From assembly GCA_002346435.1 (NCBI GenBank), contig DDZT01000105.1, forward strand, positions 1-22,743: DNA of 22,743 nucleotides, given 5' to 3'. Numbering within the stretch: position 1 is the stretch's first letter; every line of letters begins with the position of its first letter. The position numbers were made by a program, and so were the translations under genes. The stretch is from Anaerolineales bacterium UBA3001. GTDB lineage: Bacteria > Chloroflexota > Anaerolineae > Anaerolineales > UBA11657. A model generated the notes under the pieces. That model saw nothing but the letters and a program-made list of their open reading frames with translations. It did not search any database and had not been told where the DNA came from. Positions 14,876 to 22,743 of this stretch are shown in pieces.

Positions 14876-16342
14876 CTAATTGTGAGAAGTAGTATTTAAT
14901 CTTCGTGCCATTTCCAACGCTGCATCACGGTCGCTTACTTCACCGGCAGCTTGTGCTTCGGTTATTTGTTTTAGGATTGATCCAATATTTTCTCCAGGCA
15001 TATATCCAACTTCTTGTATAAGATCATTTCCATTGATAATGTCTTTTGGCTGGATCAGCTGATCATAGTGATCGAAATATCCGTTTAATAGTGAAAACAT
15101 AGCGGACAGTTTTTTCTCCCATAGTTCATGTGGTATTTGTGGGCCATATTTTGATATTATTTCAGCTAGGGCTAAAACACCTATTTCGATTGCTACAGTG
15201 CTGTTCTTTTGAAAATATCTGTGTATTGCCCGAGCTTTTCGAGAAGTTATCATATTAGGTAATGTGGATTCGTGTTTTCTAAGTAGGCTTTTCTCTGCAA
15301 TTGATAGGTTTTCTGGAAGATTTTCGATTGTCATCATTGCATCTATCATTGTGCATTCTGACTTACTTAATCTTAGTAGATTGTCTAGCTTTTTACGTTT
15401 TGATGTGACTGATAGTGATCGCAATAGCATCGCTACATACATTAGTTGATAGCGCTGGCGTCTGTTGCTCTTGTCAGCTACCGTTTCTGATAAGTACTTT
15501 TCCAATTCTGGTCTAAATTGTCCAATTGTTGATGCAAACAGACCAAGTGTGTATTCACAGGCAGCATCAGGTGTTTGTTTACCCAATATTATTGCAATTA
15601 GTGATTCCAGAGCACGGAATTTAGACAAAGTTTGGTCTATCTGAGTGTCATCCCAGTCGACAAGAATATAACTCATCATATTTAGGTGTGATAACAAACG
15701 GACTGCTTTAATTGGTTTCGTTCCAGCTAGGCATCGCATGAACTCATCTCGCACACGCTCTGTGGATACTTGGCTCAATTTTGAAACGTGTTTGCGAATT
15801 GATATTATAGTGTTGGGTGTAATTTGAAAATTGGTCTGCACTGCTATTCTTATTGCTCGTATTAGTCTTATCGGATCATCTGCGAAAGACTGGTCCGATA
15901 CCATGTGTATCTGCTTACTAAGAATGTGTTCAAGACCCCTAGTAGGATCCATAATTTGTTTGAGATCTTTGCATCGCATGGCAATTGCATTAATGGTGAA
16001 ATCTCTTGCCATCATATCGGCTTTAATACCATTAGAGTGGATGCGTGATATGTCGATTACTGTTGACGCTTTGTCTTTGAGTAGAACGCGCCCTACTCCT
16101 CGTTTGGCATCTAGCGTGAAATAGTCCGCATTTAGTTTGTCAGCAAGATGTCGTGCACATGCAAGAGCATTTCCTTGAATGACGAAATCTAAATCGTCAA
16201 CCGGATTATTGAGAATAGTTGATCGTATAGCTCCGCCTACCAACCATATGTTAGCAAAATCATCTTTTTTTAATGCTTTGCAAACCTGGTGATATATATC
16301 TGGCAATTGAATATCAGTTGGAATAGATTTTAATTGGCTCAT
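14876..16342 (-). CDS. CCA tRNA nucleotidyltransferase / poly(A) polymerase family protein
   Basis: A 488-residue class II nucleotidyltransferase, which either adds or repairs the CCA end of tRNAs or polyadenylates RNA. The head domain has GGAIRS (36-41), the metal-binding DLD (50-52) and the RDFTINAIA motif (113-121), then the ADDPIRLIRAIR neck region. The C-terminal part contains the GENIGSILKQITEAQ segment that closes many family members. The usual GGxxRD has Ser in place of Asp after the Arg. No clear HD phosphohydrolase motif is seen in the body. CCA-adding and poly(A) activity cannot be separated by eye; in an organism with a single copy, CCA addition is expected. It lies 23 bases after hpt on the same strand. 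Confidence 0.88.
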   Translation of the reverse strand: MSQLKSIPTDIQLPDIYHQVCKALKKDDFANIWLVGGAIRSTILNNPVDDLDFVIQGNALACARHLADKLNADYFTLDAKRGVGRVLLKDKASTVIDISRIHSNGIKADMMARDFTINAIAMRCKDLKQIMDPTRGLEHILSKQIHMVSDQSFADDPIRLIRAIRIAVQTNFQITPNTIISIRKHVSKLSQVSTERVRDEFMRCLAGTKPIKAVRLLSHLNMMSYILVDWDDTQIDQTLSKFRALESLIAIILGKQTPDAACEYTLGLFASTIGQFRPELEKYLSETVADKSNRRQRYQLMYVAMLLRSLSVTSKRKKLDNLLRLSKSECTMIDAMMTIENLPENLSIAEKSLLRKHESTLPNMITSRKARAIHRYFQKNSTVAIEIGVLALAEIISKYGPQIPHELWEKKLSAMFSLLNGYFDHYDQLIQPKDIINGNDLIQEVGYMPGENIGSILKQITEAQAAGEVSDRDAALEMARRLNTTSHN

Positions 16343-16365
16343 ACACGACAGTTTAGATTTGATTG

Positions 16366-16920
16366 TTATGTTCGTGCTACACCAATATAAGGTAGATTTC
16401 GCCAGTGACCGTGTTCATCATCGAGGCCATAACCCACTACAAATTTGTCAGGTATCTGAAAACCCACATAGTCGATATAAACTTCGACCTCACGGCGTTC
16501 ATGTTTGTCTAAAAGTGTGCAGACACGCAAGCTTCTTGGGGAACGGCTTTTCAGTAGTTCGAGCACCTGTCTTAGTGTGTAGCCAGTATCTACGATGTCT
16601 TCAACAAGGAGTACATTCATATGCTCGATATCCGTAAGTAGATCCATTGTAATCCGTACTCTTCCTTCCGATTTTGTTCTACCATCCGTGTATGACGAAA
16701 CGGCCATAAAATCAATAAGATGAGGTGTTGGAATTTGTCGCATTAAGTCAGTTAGAAATACTACTCCACCCCTCAAAATACAGACTAACAACAATTCTTT
16801 ATTGTGGTAATCAATTGTAATTTCTTTAGCTAATTCACTAATACGTGTTTGCAGAGTTCTAGGGTCAATTAGTGTATCAATATTATTGTTAGTGACCGTG
16901 TCTAGTAGTGGATTGTTCAT
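16366..16920 (-). CDS. hpt: Hypoxanthine phosphoribosyltransferase
   Basis: A purine salvage enzyme joining PRPP to hypoxanthine or guanine to give IMP or GMP. The PRPP-binding motif LLVEDIVDTGYTL is intact, preceded by the LVCILRGGVVFLTDLMR strand-loop and followed by the typical PDKFVVGYGLDDEHGHWRNLPYIGV tail. The frame reaches a TTG at 16935, but the ATG at 16920 (184 residues) better matches the family N-terminus. Neither start has a strong ribosome binding site. It follows tdk closely, so tdk-hpt-cca probably form an operon. Confidence 0.93.
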   Translation of the reverse strand: MNNPLLDTVTNNNIDTLIDPRTLQTRISELAKEITIDYHNKELLLVCILRGGVVFLTDLMRQIPTPHLIDFMAVSSYTDGRTKSEGRVRITMDLLTDIEHMNVLLVEDIVDTGYTLRQVLELLKSRSPRSLRVCTLLDKHERREVEVYIDYVGFQIPDKFVVGYGLDDEHGHWRNLPYIGVART

Positions 16921-16941
16921 GTTAGATATTATCAATAGATT

Positions 16942-17532
16942 CTAGATAGTTTTATGTGGAACATCATGATGTATACGACATCTTGCTTCGTAACTTTCGC
17001 TTCCACCAACTACTACGGTAGGCTCTTCATAGTATGCTGGACGGCCATCTATCATGCGTTGGGTCCTAGATGCATCCTTTCCACATACAACGCATATGGC
17101 GTGTAGTTTCCTAACATGTTCAGCTAGAGCTAAGATTAGTGGCATGGGACCAAAAGGGTCGCCGCGAAAATCTTGATCAAGACCAGCTACTATAACTCGG
17201 ATACCTTTTCCAGCTAAAATTGTGCATACTTCTGTTAGTTCGTCATCAAAAAATTGGGCTTCATCAATTGCTATAACAGTGGTTTCTTCAGCCAGTGTTT
17301 CTAATATTTCTGCGCTATTTTCGACCGGTGTTGCAGTGAAATTAGCGCCTGCATGTGATGTTACTTTATCTGTCCCATATCGATGATCAAGTTTAGGCTT
17401 GAAAACTTGAACATTCTGTTTTGCTATAGTAGCACGCCGAATTCGGCGCAGAAGTTCCTCGGTTTTGCCACTAAACATGGATCCAGTAACAACCTCAATC
17501 CATCCATTGTTATCAGTTGCAAATGTGTTCAT
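16942..17532 (-). CDS. tdk: Thymidine kinase (type II)
   Basis: A 196-residue thymidine kinase that phosphorylates thymidine to dTMP with ATP. It has P-loop GSMFSGKT (17-24), the catalytic/Walker B segment IDEAQFF (D90, E91) and the zinc-binding lasso cysteines C147, C150 and C185 with H188. This is the TK1-like tetrameric type, at normal length. It is the first gene of the minus-strand run tdk-hpt-cca-recombinase and diverges from the ABC ATPase gene. No Shine-Dalgarno is visible before the ATG. Confidence 0.95.
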   Translation of the reverse strand: MNTFATDNNGWIEVVTGSMFSGKTEELLRRIRRATIAKQNVQVFKPKLDHRYGTDKVTSHAGANFTATPVENSAEILETLAEETTVIAIDEAQFFDDELTEVCTILAGKGIRVIVAGLDQDFRGDPFGPMPLILALAEHVRKLHAICVVCGKDASRTQRMIDGRPAYYEEPTVVVGGSESYEARCRIHHDVPHKTI

Positions 17533-17587
17533 ATAAGTAGGTAAATTTGTATCTATTTATAATGTTCAGTTATATGATAATTATACA

Positions 17588-17634
17588 GTAACACTGCTGT
17601 AACACTGCTGTCAAAGTGATGTATAATGTCAAAG
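17588..17634. repeat. Cluster of direct repeats in the tdk / ABC ATPase divergent promoter
   Basis: GTAACACTGCT occurs twice in tandem (17588-17598, 17599-17609), an 11-base period close to one helical turn. The octamer TGTCAAAG occurs twice (17609-17616 and 17627-17634), bracketing the -10 box of the ABC ATPase promoter. The arrangement suggests binding of a regulator to one face of the DNA. No regulator gene is adjacent. Confidence 0.6.
17599..17627 (+). promoter_or_regulatory. Promoter of the ABC ATPase gene
   Basis: A perfect -10 TATAAT (17622-17627) lies 17 bases from GTAACA (17599-17604), which matches four of six -35 positions and coincides with the second 11-bp repeat. The start is predicted near 17634, about 35 bases before the ATG, leaving room for the AGGAGG ribosome binding site. 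Confidence 0.6.
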
Positions 17635-17668
17635 TTGTTGGAACTGTTGTAATATTAGGAGGGATAGG

Positions 17669-18772
17669 ATGGCATCAGTAACATACCAAAACGTCACAAA
17701 GGACTTCGGGGAAGTTATAGCAGTCAACGATCTTTCAATCCATGTAGAAGACCAGGAATTTCTTGTTCTAGTCGGCCCGTCAGGTTGCGGCAAAACCACT
17801 GCTCTGAGGCTGTTAGCGGGTCTTGAGGAAACGACAGATGGTACTATTTCAATTGGAGATAGGGTCGTAAATGAAGTAGCTCCAAAAGATCGAGATATTG
17901 CTATGGTGTTTCAATCATATGCATTATATCCTCACATGAGTGTTTTTGATAACATGGCATTCGGTCTCAAACTTCGTAAGGTTCCAAAAGATGAGATTAA
18001 GAAAAGAGTAACTGATGCAGCTGAGATTTTGGGCATTGAGATGTTAATGAAGCGCAAGCCTAAACAATTATCAGGAGGTCAACGGCAACGAGTTGCAGTG
18101 GGTAGAGCAATTGTCCGTGATCCTGCCGTTTTCTTGTTTGATGAGCCATTATCTAATCTTGATGCCAAATTAAGAGTTCAAACTAGAGCAGAGATATCTA
18201 AACTACATCAAAGATTACAATCTACTTTCATTTACGTTACTCATGATCAGGTAGAGGCTATGACAATGGCCACACGAATAGCAGTGATGAGTGATGGTAT
18301 ATTGCAACAGATTGATAGTCCACAAGAACTTTATGACAGACCAACTAATATGTTTGTGGCAGGCTTTATAGGATCACCAAGTATGAATTTTGGTGATGCC
18401 AAGATAGCTAAAATGAATGGAAACATAATAGTTGATACAGGAAATACTGCTCTGACTGTTCCTAGTAATCAAAAAGATTTATATGCAAATCATATAGGTC
18501 AGGAAGTTGTATATGGAATTCGTCCAGAAGACATACACGACCCTAAATTTACTCCGCCTGGTGTATCAAACCAGTCGCTTATTGAGGCAAAAGTGGATGT
18601 TATGGAAATGATGGGCAATGAAGTTTTCTTGTATCTTGAAGTTAGTGGTAGCACCATGATAGCGAGAGTCGATCCCCGTACTGGCTATAAGGTTGGAGAT
18701 ACTGTGCAAGTTGCAGGTAATACCGATAATTTGCATATCTTTGATAAAGCTACTGAGGTAGCAATACGCTAA
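17669..18772 (+). CDS. MalK/UgpC-type ABC transporter ATP-binding protein
   Basis: A 367-residue ATPase of carbohydrate/glycerol-phosphate importers. It has Walker A GPSGCGKT (36-43), Q-loop FQSYALYPHM (81-90), signature LSGGQ (134-138), Walker B FLFDEP (D158/E159) and H-loop H192. A C-terminal TOBE/MalK regulatory domain (about 240-367) has the GIRPEDI motif. The AGGAGG ribosome binding site before ATG 17669 is the strongest in the window. No permease or binding-protein gene is nearby, so it may be an MsmX-like ATPase shared by several sugar importers encoded elsewhere. It is followed directly by an intrinsic terminator, so it is monocistronic. Confidence 0.93.
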   Translation: MASVTYQNVTKDFGEVIAVNDLSIHVEDQEFLVLVGPSGCGKTTALRLLAGLEETTDGTISIGDRVVNEVAPKDRDIAMVFQSYALYPHMSVFDNMAFGLKLRKVPKDEIKKRVTDAAEILGIEMLMKRKPKQLSGGQRQRVAVGRAIVRDPAVFLFDEPLSNLDAKLRVQTRAEISKLHQRLQSTFIYVTHDQVEAMTMATRIAVMSDGILQQIDSPQELYDRPTNMFVAGFIGSPSMNFGDAKIAKMNGNIIVDTGNTALTVPSNQKDLYANHIGQEVVYGIRPEDIHDPKFTPPGVSNQSLIEAKVDVMEMMGNEVFLYLEVSGSTMIARVDPRTGYKVGDTVQVAGNTDNLHIFDKATEVAIR

Positions 18773-18801
18773 TTTGGCACTAGATTTTGAGTTGGAACTA
18801 T

Positions 18802-18827
18802 TAAGGGTAGGCAATAGCCTACCCTTA
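18802..18827 (+). terminator. Intrinsic terminator after the ABC ATPase gene
   Basis: An 11-bp perfect stem (TAAGGGTAGGC / GCCTACCCTTA) encloses an AATA tetraloop, followed by CTTTTAATT. It lies 30 bases after the stop codon. Confidence 0.85.
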
Positions 18828-18835
18828 CTTTTAAT

Positions 18836-18841
18836 TAAAAT
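18836..18841 (+). promoter_or_regulatory. Possible -10 element of apgM
   Basis: TAAAAT lies just after the terminator T-run. The predicted start near 18848 would leave a leader of about 5 bases before the ATG at 18853. No -35 match was found, so this is weak. Confidence 0.3.
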
Positions 18842-18852
18842 ATGTGTCTAAT

Positions 18853-20061
18853 ATGAATCTAATTGATTTGTTGGTCAAAACTAATAATACCAAAATAATA
18901 ATGTTAGTTTTGGATGGTCTTGGCGGACTGCCCGATGATATCAATGGTAAGACTGAGCTAGAACAAGCGGTTACTCCGCATTTAGATCAGATAGCTAAAG
19001 AAGGTGCCGTGGGTCAAGTAATTCCTATACAAACAGGAGTTACACCGGGTTCTGGTCCTGCTCACTTAGCCTTGTTTGGTTATGATCCATTGGATGTGGA
19101 TATTGGTCGTGGCATATTAGAAGCATATGGTGTAGGTATGCAAGTAGGCGCAAGAGATGTAGCAATCCGCGGCAATTTTTGTACTGTTGATAAAAATGGA
19201 ATAGTGACTGATCGTCGTGCTGGAAGGATTACTGATGAAATTGCTAAGCCTTTGGTTGAACTTTTAGCAGAAATTAATATCAATGGATTAAACATTGATA
19301 TTCGTCATGTTAATCAATATAGATTCGCAATGGTATTGCGTGGCGACAATTTGAGTGTGAATTTAGATGATACTGACCCACAAGAAACTGGAGTGCGTCC
19401 ACTCGACCCTAAACCTAATTCAGAAAACGCAAAGTATACTGCAGACCTTGTGGGAAAGTGGATTGCAGAGGCTGGTCAAGTGCTTGGTGGTTACGAACAT
19501 GCTAACATGGTCACTCTTCGCGGGTATTCGCATAATCCAGGATTAAAGTCGTTTGGCCAACGTTATCAGCTTTCTGCTGGTTGTGTAGCAGTATATCCGA
19601 TGTATAGAGGTATAGCGAGATTAGTTGGTATGGAAACCATTGAGTTTGATGGTGTGAACGTGGCAGATCAATTCAGTGCGGGGCAAAGAGTACTCAATAG
19701 TAATGATTGTGAGTTTCTGTTTGTACATGTAAAACAAACTGATAGTTACGGAGAAGATGGTAATTATGATGCAAAAGTGAACGCAATCGAGGAAGTCGAT
19801 AAAACAATATCAACCTTGATGCAAGCTAACCCCGATGTACTAGTTGTTACAGGAGATCACTCTACTCCTTCAAGAATGCAGGCGCATTCATGGCATCCAG
19901 TACCTTTTTTACTATGGGCTCCAGATACAGTCAGAAAAGATCAAGCAATCCATTTTGGGGAAACTGAATGTCTGTCAGGCGGTCTTGGTACTATGCACGC
20001 AAAGGATGTAATGTCTATTATCCTAGCTCATTCAGGCCGATTAAAGAAATATGGCGCCTAG
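18853..20061 (+). CDS. apgM: 2,3-bisphosphoglycerate-independent phosphoglycerate mutase, archaeal type
   Basis: Interconverts 3- and 2-phosphoglycerate in glycolysis and gluconeogenesis. It belongs to the alkaline-phosphatase superfamily, ApgM branch. Visible marks are the metal-binding VLDGLGG near the N-terminus, the nucleophile segment GVTPGSGPAHLALFGYDP, HVKQTDSYGEDGN and the metal ligands of TGDHSTPS with MQAHSWHPVPFL. The frame also has a GTG at 18844 (405 residues). I chose the ATG three codons later because the likely -10 box leaves no leader for the GTG. No Shine-Dalgarno is seen. Its TAG stop overlaps that of the convergent gene in CTAG. Confidence 0.93.
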   Translation: MNLIDLLVKTNNTKIIMLVLDGLGGLPDDINGKTELEQAVTPHLDQIAKEGAVGQVIPIQTGVTPGSGPAHLALFGYDPLDVDIGRGILEAYGVGMQVGARDVAIRGNFCTVDKNGIVTDRRAGRITDEIAKPLVELLAEININGLNIDIRHVNQYRFAMVLRGDNLSVNLDDTDPQETGVRPLDPKPNSENAKYTADLVGKWIAEAGQVLGGYEHANMVTLRGYSHNPGLKSFGQRYQLSAGCVAVYPMYRGIARLVGMETIEFDGVNVADQFSAGQRVLNSNDCEFLFVHVKQTDSYGEDGNYDAKVNAIEEVDKTISTLMQANPDVLVVTGDHSTPSRMQAHSWHPVPFLLWAPDTVRKDQAIHFGETECLSGGLGTMHAKDVMSIILAHSGRLKKYGA

Positions 20062-20708
20062 GTAAACCTAGCAGACCACCACAATAGCGCACCCTCAAGC
20101 AATGACGCTGCTGCTATGTAAGTTGCAACGTCAAACCAAAATTTTGGTGGAAAAAGTCGTATTAACATATCAGTGTAACTAAATGTCCAGGTTCCTGACT
20201 CGAAAAAAATCTGATGAAAAGTAGTGAAAAAACTATCAAAATTTATTAATATATACGCTAATATGCAAATAATACCTATAACAATAACCCCAGCTCCATA
20301 ACTCAATGCATTTTTGATGATTAAGTCGGTATTAGGCTTGAAATATAGCCACACAAGTGCACCGATTACCATTAACACCGAGAATTTCCACAATCCGAGC
20401 GCCCTTCCTACTACAAGTTTTACATCTTCCATATGGCGAAGCTCACGCTCGGTGTATAAAGGAAAACCATCATTATCTGTATCTTGAGTTAAATAGGTCA
20501 CATCCGAAGTATTAACCAGATAACTTATTGCTCTATTCGCCAATTTTATACGTGTTTCCTTATCCATTTCCATTGTATCTTCTGGAAACCCCTGTCTAGA
20601 ATATTCGTATGTCGGAAACCACGGATTAATAAAAATCCGTAAATTGCTCAATATCACTGCAAACGGTAGGAATATTATGAGAATTGATGATAGTATCGAA
20701 TTTGACAT
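20058..20708 (-). CDS. DUF1461-family integral membrane protein
   Basis: A 216-residue protein with four probable membrane helices (about 4-22, 107-125, 134-155 and 194-211). A soluble loop after the first helix contains ELRHMEDVK, and a conserved FHQIFFESGTW...LIRLFPPKFW segment precedes the last helix; this layout matches the TIGR01906/DUF1461 family. Function is unknown. It converges with apgM, the two genes sharing CTAG for their stops. The gap upstream to purH (20709-20831) holds no recognisable RNA gene or terminator. Confidence 0.85.
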   Translation of the reverse strand: MSNSILSSILIIFLPFAVILSNLRIFINPWFPTYEYSRQGFPEDTMEMDKETRIKLANRAISYLVNTSDVTYLTQDTDNDGFPLYTERELRHMEDVKLVVGRALGLWKFSVLMVIGALVWLYFKPNTDLIIKNALSYGAGVIVIGIICILAYILINFDSFFTTFHQIFFESGTWTFSYTDMLIRLFPPKFWFDVATYIAAASLLEGALLWWSARFT

Positions 20709-20831
20709 TGTATTTTGTAGGTAATTATTATTTTCCTCATTAGTTTATATGCCTATACGCATTGTAGTAAGTATGCAATAAATCTGATAGTGTAATAGGT
20801 GTTTTTAATCTTTTTGCCTTATTGTATTTGT

Positions 20832-22343
20832 TTAGTGTTTGAAGTGGCGCTTACCTGTGAATACCATGGCCATGCCGTGTTTATTTGCAGTATCTACCAC
20901 CTGATCGTCTCTGATTGAGCCGCCTGGCTGTACAACAGCGCTTATTCCAGCGTTTGCCGCAAGCTCAAGTCCGTCAGGAAATGGGAAAAACGCATCAGAC
21001 CCCATAACCGAGCCTTTTGCTTTGCCTCCAGCCGAACGTATCGCTATCTCAACAGACTGTACTCTGCTCGGCTGGCCGCCACCGATACCAGTTGTACACA
21101 GCCCGTTTGCTAAAACGATAGCGTTAGATTTTACATGTTTACATGCAGTCCACGCGAACAAAAGGTCTTCTTGCTCGTTATCGGTTGGATGCCTAGCACT
21201 TACTATTTCCATCTCGTTATAAGGAGTTACAGCTGAGTCTGCGGTTTGCACTAAGAATCCACCCCCAACACTTCTAATTTCGTGCGTATCGTGCACCTCG
21301 TCTAGTTTTGGCACTTCGAGTAATCTACACTTACCCTTTTTTCGTAGCAACTCTAACGCGTCTTTTTCATAATGAGTTGCCACAACACACTCCACGTAAA
21401 GTCCTTTGAGCTCATTCGCGGTTTCAATGTCAAGCTTACCATTTACTCCAATAACGCTGCCAAAAGCCGATACGGGATCACACGCAATTGCCGCCCGAAC
21501 TGCGTGAGCTACGCTTTCTCCACTCGCTATACCACATGGAGCATTATGTTTCATCACAACTGCTGTAGTATCACTGTATGATCGCAACACCCGTATAGCG
21601 TTATCCATATCGAGCACATTATTATAAGATACATCTTTGTCGTCAAGCACTCTTCCACCTAGTGGACCACTAAACTTTCCCAGCGAATAAAGCGATGCGC
21701 GCTGGTGCGGATTTTCTCCATAACCAAGCTGCGCCAGATGATGTCCTCGAATTTCAAATGATTCATCGTCACTTATGTAGTCTGATATCGCCCTATCGTA
21801 TTGAGAAGTTCGCCTAAACGCTTTGAGGGCGAGTTGCTTCCTCATTTGAGCACTCAAACATTTATTATCGATACTATCAATAACCATTTGATAGTCGTCA
21901 GGTCCTGATACCACTGTACACCTATCAAAATTTTTCGCAGCCGCTCGCAATAGCGCAACCCCGCCTATATCAATACTTTCTATGGCCATTTCAATAGTTG
22001 CCGACGCGTCAGATATTACATCCTCAAAGGGGTATAAATTCGCGATAACCATATCTATCTGGAACCAGCCTTGTTTCTTAAGCTCGCCTAGATCTGATGC
22101 GGAACGCCGCGCCAATATACCAGCGTGAAGAGCTGGATGCAGAGTTTTAACACGCCCACCAAGGACTTCAGGGCTACCCGTGTACTCGGAAACCTCTACA
22201 ACATCAACACCACAGTCTTGTATATGGGCGGCCGTACCGCCAGTCGCCACAAGCATCCACCCTCTTTCAGACAAATTACTACAAAATTTATCCAAGCCTG
22301 TCTTATTCCACACCGAGCATAGTGCGACTTTCCTATTTTTCAT
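20832..22343 (-). CDS. purH: Bifunctional AICAR formyltransferase / IMP cyclohydrolase
   Basis: Catalyses the last two steps of de novo purine synthesis, AICAR to FAICAR to IMP. The 503 residues are near the family norm. The N-terminal MGS-like cyclohydrolase domain (1 to about 190) shows SVWNKTGL, ATGGTA and GGRVKTLHP. The transformylase domain (about 195-503) shows GYGENPHQ and the catalytic K265-H266 in MKHNAPCG, ending with SDAFFPFPDG and the QPGGSIRD motif. AGGA lies 4 bases before the ATG, a short spacing. It lies 28 bases after a probable PLP-enzyme gene on the same strand, so the two may be cotranscribed. Confidence 0.97.
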   Translation of the reverse strand: MKNRKVALCSVWNKTGLDKFCSNLSERGWMLVATGGTAAHIQDCGVDVVEVSEYTGSPEVLGGRVKTLHPALHAGILARRSASDLGELKKQGWFQIDMVIANLYPFEDVISDASATIEMAIESIDIGGVALLRAAAKNFDRCTVVSGPDDYQMVIDSIDNKCLSAQMRKQLALKAFRRTSQYDRAISDYISDDESFEIRGHHLAQLGYGENPHQRASLYSLGKFSGPLGGRVLDDKDVSYNNVLDMDNAIRVLRSYSDTTAVVMKHNAPCGIASGESVAHAVRAAIACDPVSAFGSVIGVNGKLDIETANELKGLYVECVVATHYEKDALELLRKKGKCRLLEVPKLDEVHDTHEIRSVGGGFLVQTADSAVTPYNEMEIVSARHPTDNEQEDLLFAWTACKHVKSNAIVLANGLCTTGIGGGQPSRVQSVEIAIRSAGGKAKGSVMGSDAFFPFPDGLELAANAGISAVVQPGGSIRDDQVVDTANKHGMAMVFTGKRHFKH

Positions 22344-22371
22344 AATCCTATACGCCTATAACCAAATATCC

Positions 22372-22743
22372 TTAACCTAGAGTAGCTCCACTCATACGAT
22401 TAAACTCAGTAATTAGAGAATCGAGAGGCTCAACGCTTTGTCTAATATCACGCCAATAGCTATCCTCATACCACTGCGCTTGAATTTCATCATAAGTCTT
22501 ACCCTGCTGTTCGACCCAAGTAAAGTACTTTAAATTATGTATCCGCTTCTTCCCGTAATAATCAAGTTCCGCCATATAGTCCGTACTCGCTCCAATAACA
22601 TCTTTTCCGTATACTAGATGTGCATCCATTTCTGTGAATCTACCATGGGTATCGTTGAGCTCCGCCAATCTGCTATTGTATAGTTCCATACCATCAGTCA
22701 GTACAGTCATAACAACATCCTCGGGTCCTAATTCGTACCATTT
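22372..22743 (-). CDS. C-terminal part of a probable PLP-dependent (cysteine synthase-like) enzyme, partial
   Basis: The frame is open through the right edge: 123 codons, no start needed inside the window (an internal ATG at 22710 is unlikely to be the true start, since KWYELGPEDVV continues upstream in frame). The sequence VVMTVLTDGMELYNSRLAEL, then GASTDYMAELDYYGKKRIHNLKYFTWVEQQGK and a closing WYEDSYWRDI, resembles the C-terminal extension I recall from PLP-dependent cysteine synthase/threonine synthase-like proteins. The PLP lysine domain is outside the window, so the call rests on the tail only and is moderate. Confidence 0.55.
   Translation of the reverse strand, partial: KWYELGPEDVVMTVLTDGMELYNSRLAELNDTHGRFTEMDAHLVYGKDVIGASTDYMAELDYYGKKRIHNLKYFTWVEQQGKTYDEIQAQWYEDSYWRDIRQSVEPLDSLITEFNRMSGATLG

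Noticed and set aside
18566..18814. Minus-strand open frame of 82 codons over the end of the ABC ATPase gene and its terminator
   Set aside because: Antisense to a conserved domain and crosses the terminator hairpin; no domain recognised.

Overview
The window is AT-rich, almost entirely coding bacterial DNA using the standard code (TAA, TAG and TGA stops all occur). No rRNA, tRNA, CRISPR array or insertion sequence was seen, and no gene-free stretch exceeds 300 bases. The gene mix (TrmFO, archaeal-type phosphoglycerate mutase ApgM, a DUF1461 membrane protein, a YbdK-like carboxylate-amine ligase, a MalK/UgpC-type ATPase) and several starts without a Shine-Dalgarno sequence suggest a low-GC member of the Chloroflexota (Dehalococcoidia/SAR202-like). 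This placement is an inference from gene content and needs a phylogeny.

Left part (1-9396, all on the minus strand): what looks like a self-contained sigma-54 circuit. An rpoN gene, a soluble PAS-GAF-PAS histidine kinase and an NtrC-type response regulator form one operon with TAATG stop/start overlaps. The regulator has no DNA-binding domain. Directly downstream lies a second transcription unit: a 103-residue two-helix membrane protein followed by a very large TPR protein (at least 1423 residues, running off the left edge). Both units are preceded by textbook -24/-12 sigma-54 promoter sequences, one upstream of rpoN itself (9381-9396) and one upstream of the membrane/TPR pair (4641-4656). 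The proposed logic is kinase to regulator to RpoN, with RpoN feeding back on its own operon and switching on the TPR/membrane pair. I know of no described system with this composition, and it is the most interesting part of the window.

Middle (9456-13606): trmFO (+) diverges from rpoN and converges on a carboxylate-amine ligase gene (-). That gene diverges from hflX (+), which converges on a small membrane-protein ORF (-).

13799-17532 (-): a run of thymidine kinase, hypoxanthine phosphoribosyltransferase, CCA-adding/poly(A) polymerase family enzyme and a catalytically complete tyrosine recombinase, with gaps of about 20-85 bases depending on the start chosen.

Right part: a lone MalK/UgpC-type ABC ATPase (+) with a repeat-rich promoter and a clear intrinsic terminator, then apgM (+). 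The apgM stop codon overlaps that of the convergent DUF1461 gene in a single CTAG. The window ends with purH (-) and the C-terminal part of a probable PLP-dependent enzyme (-) entering from the right edge.
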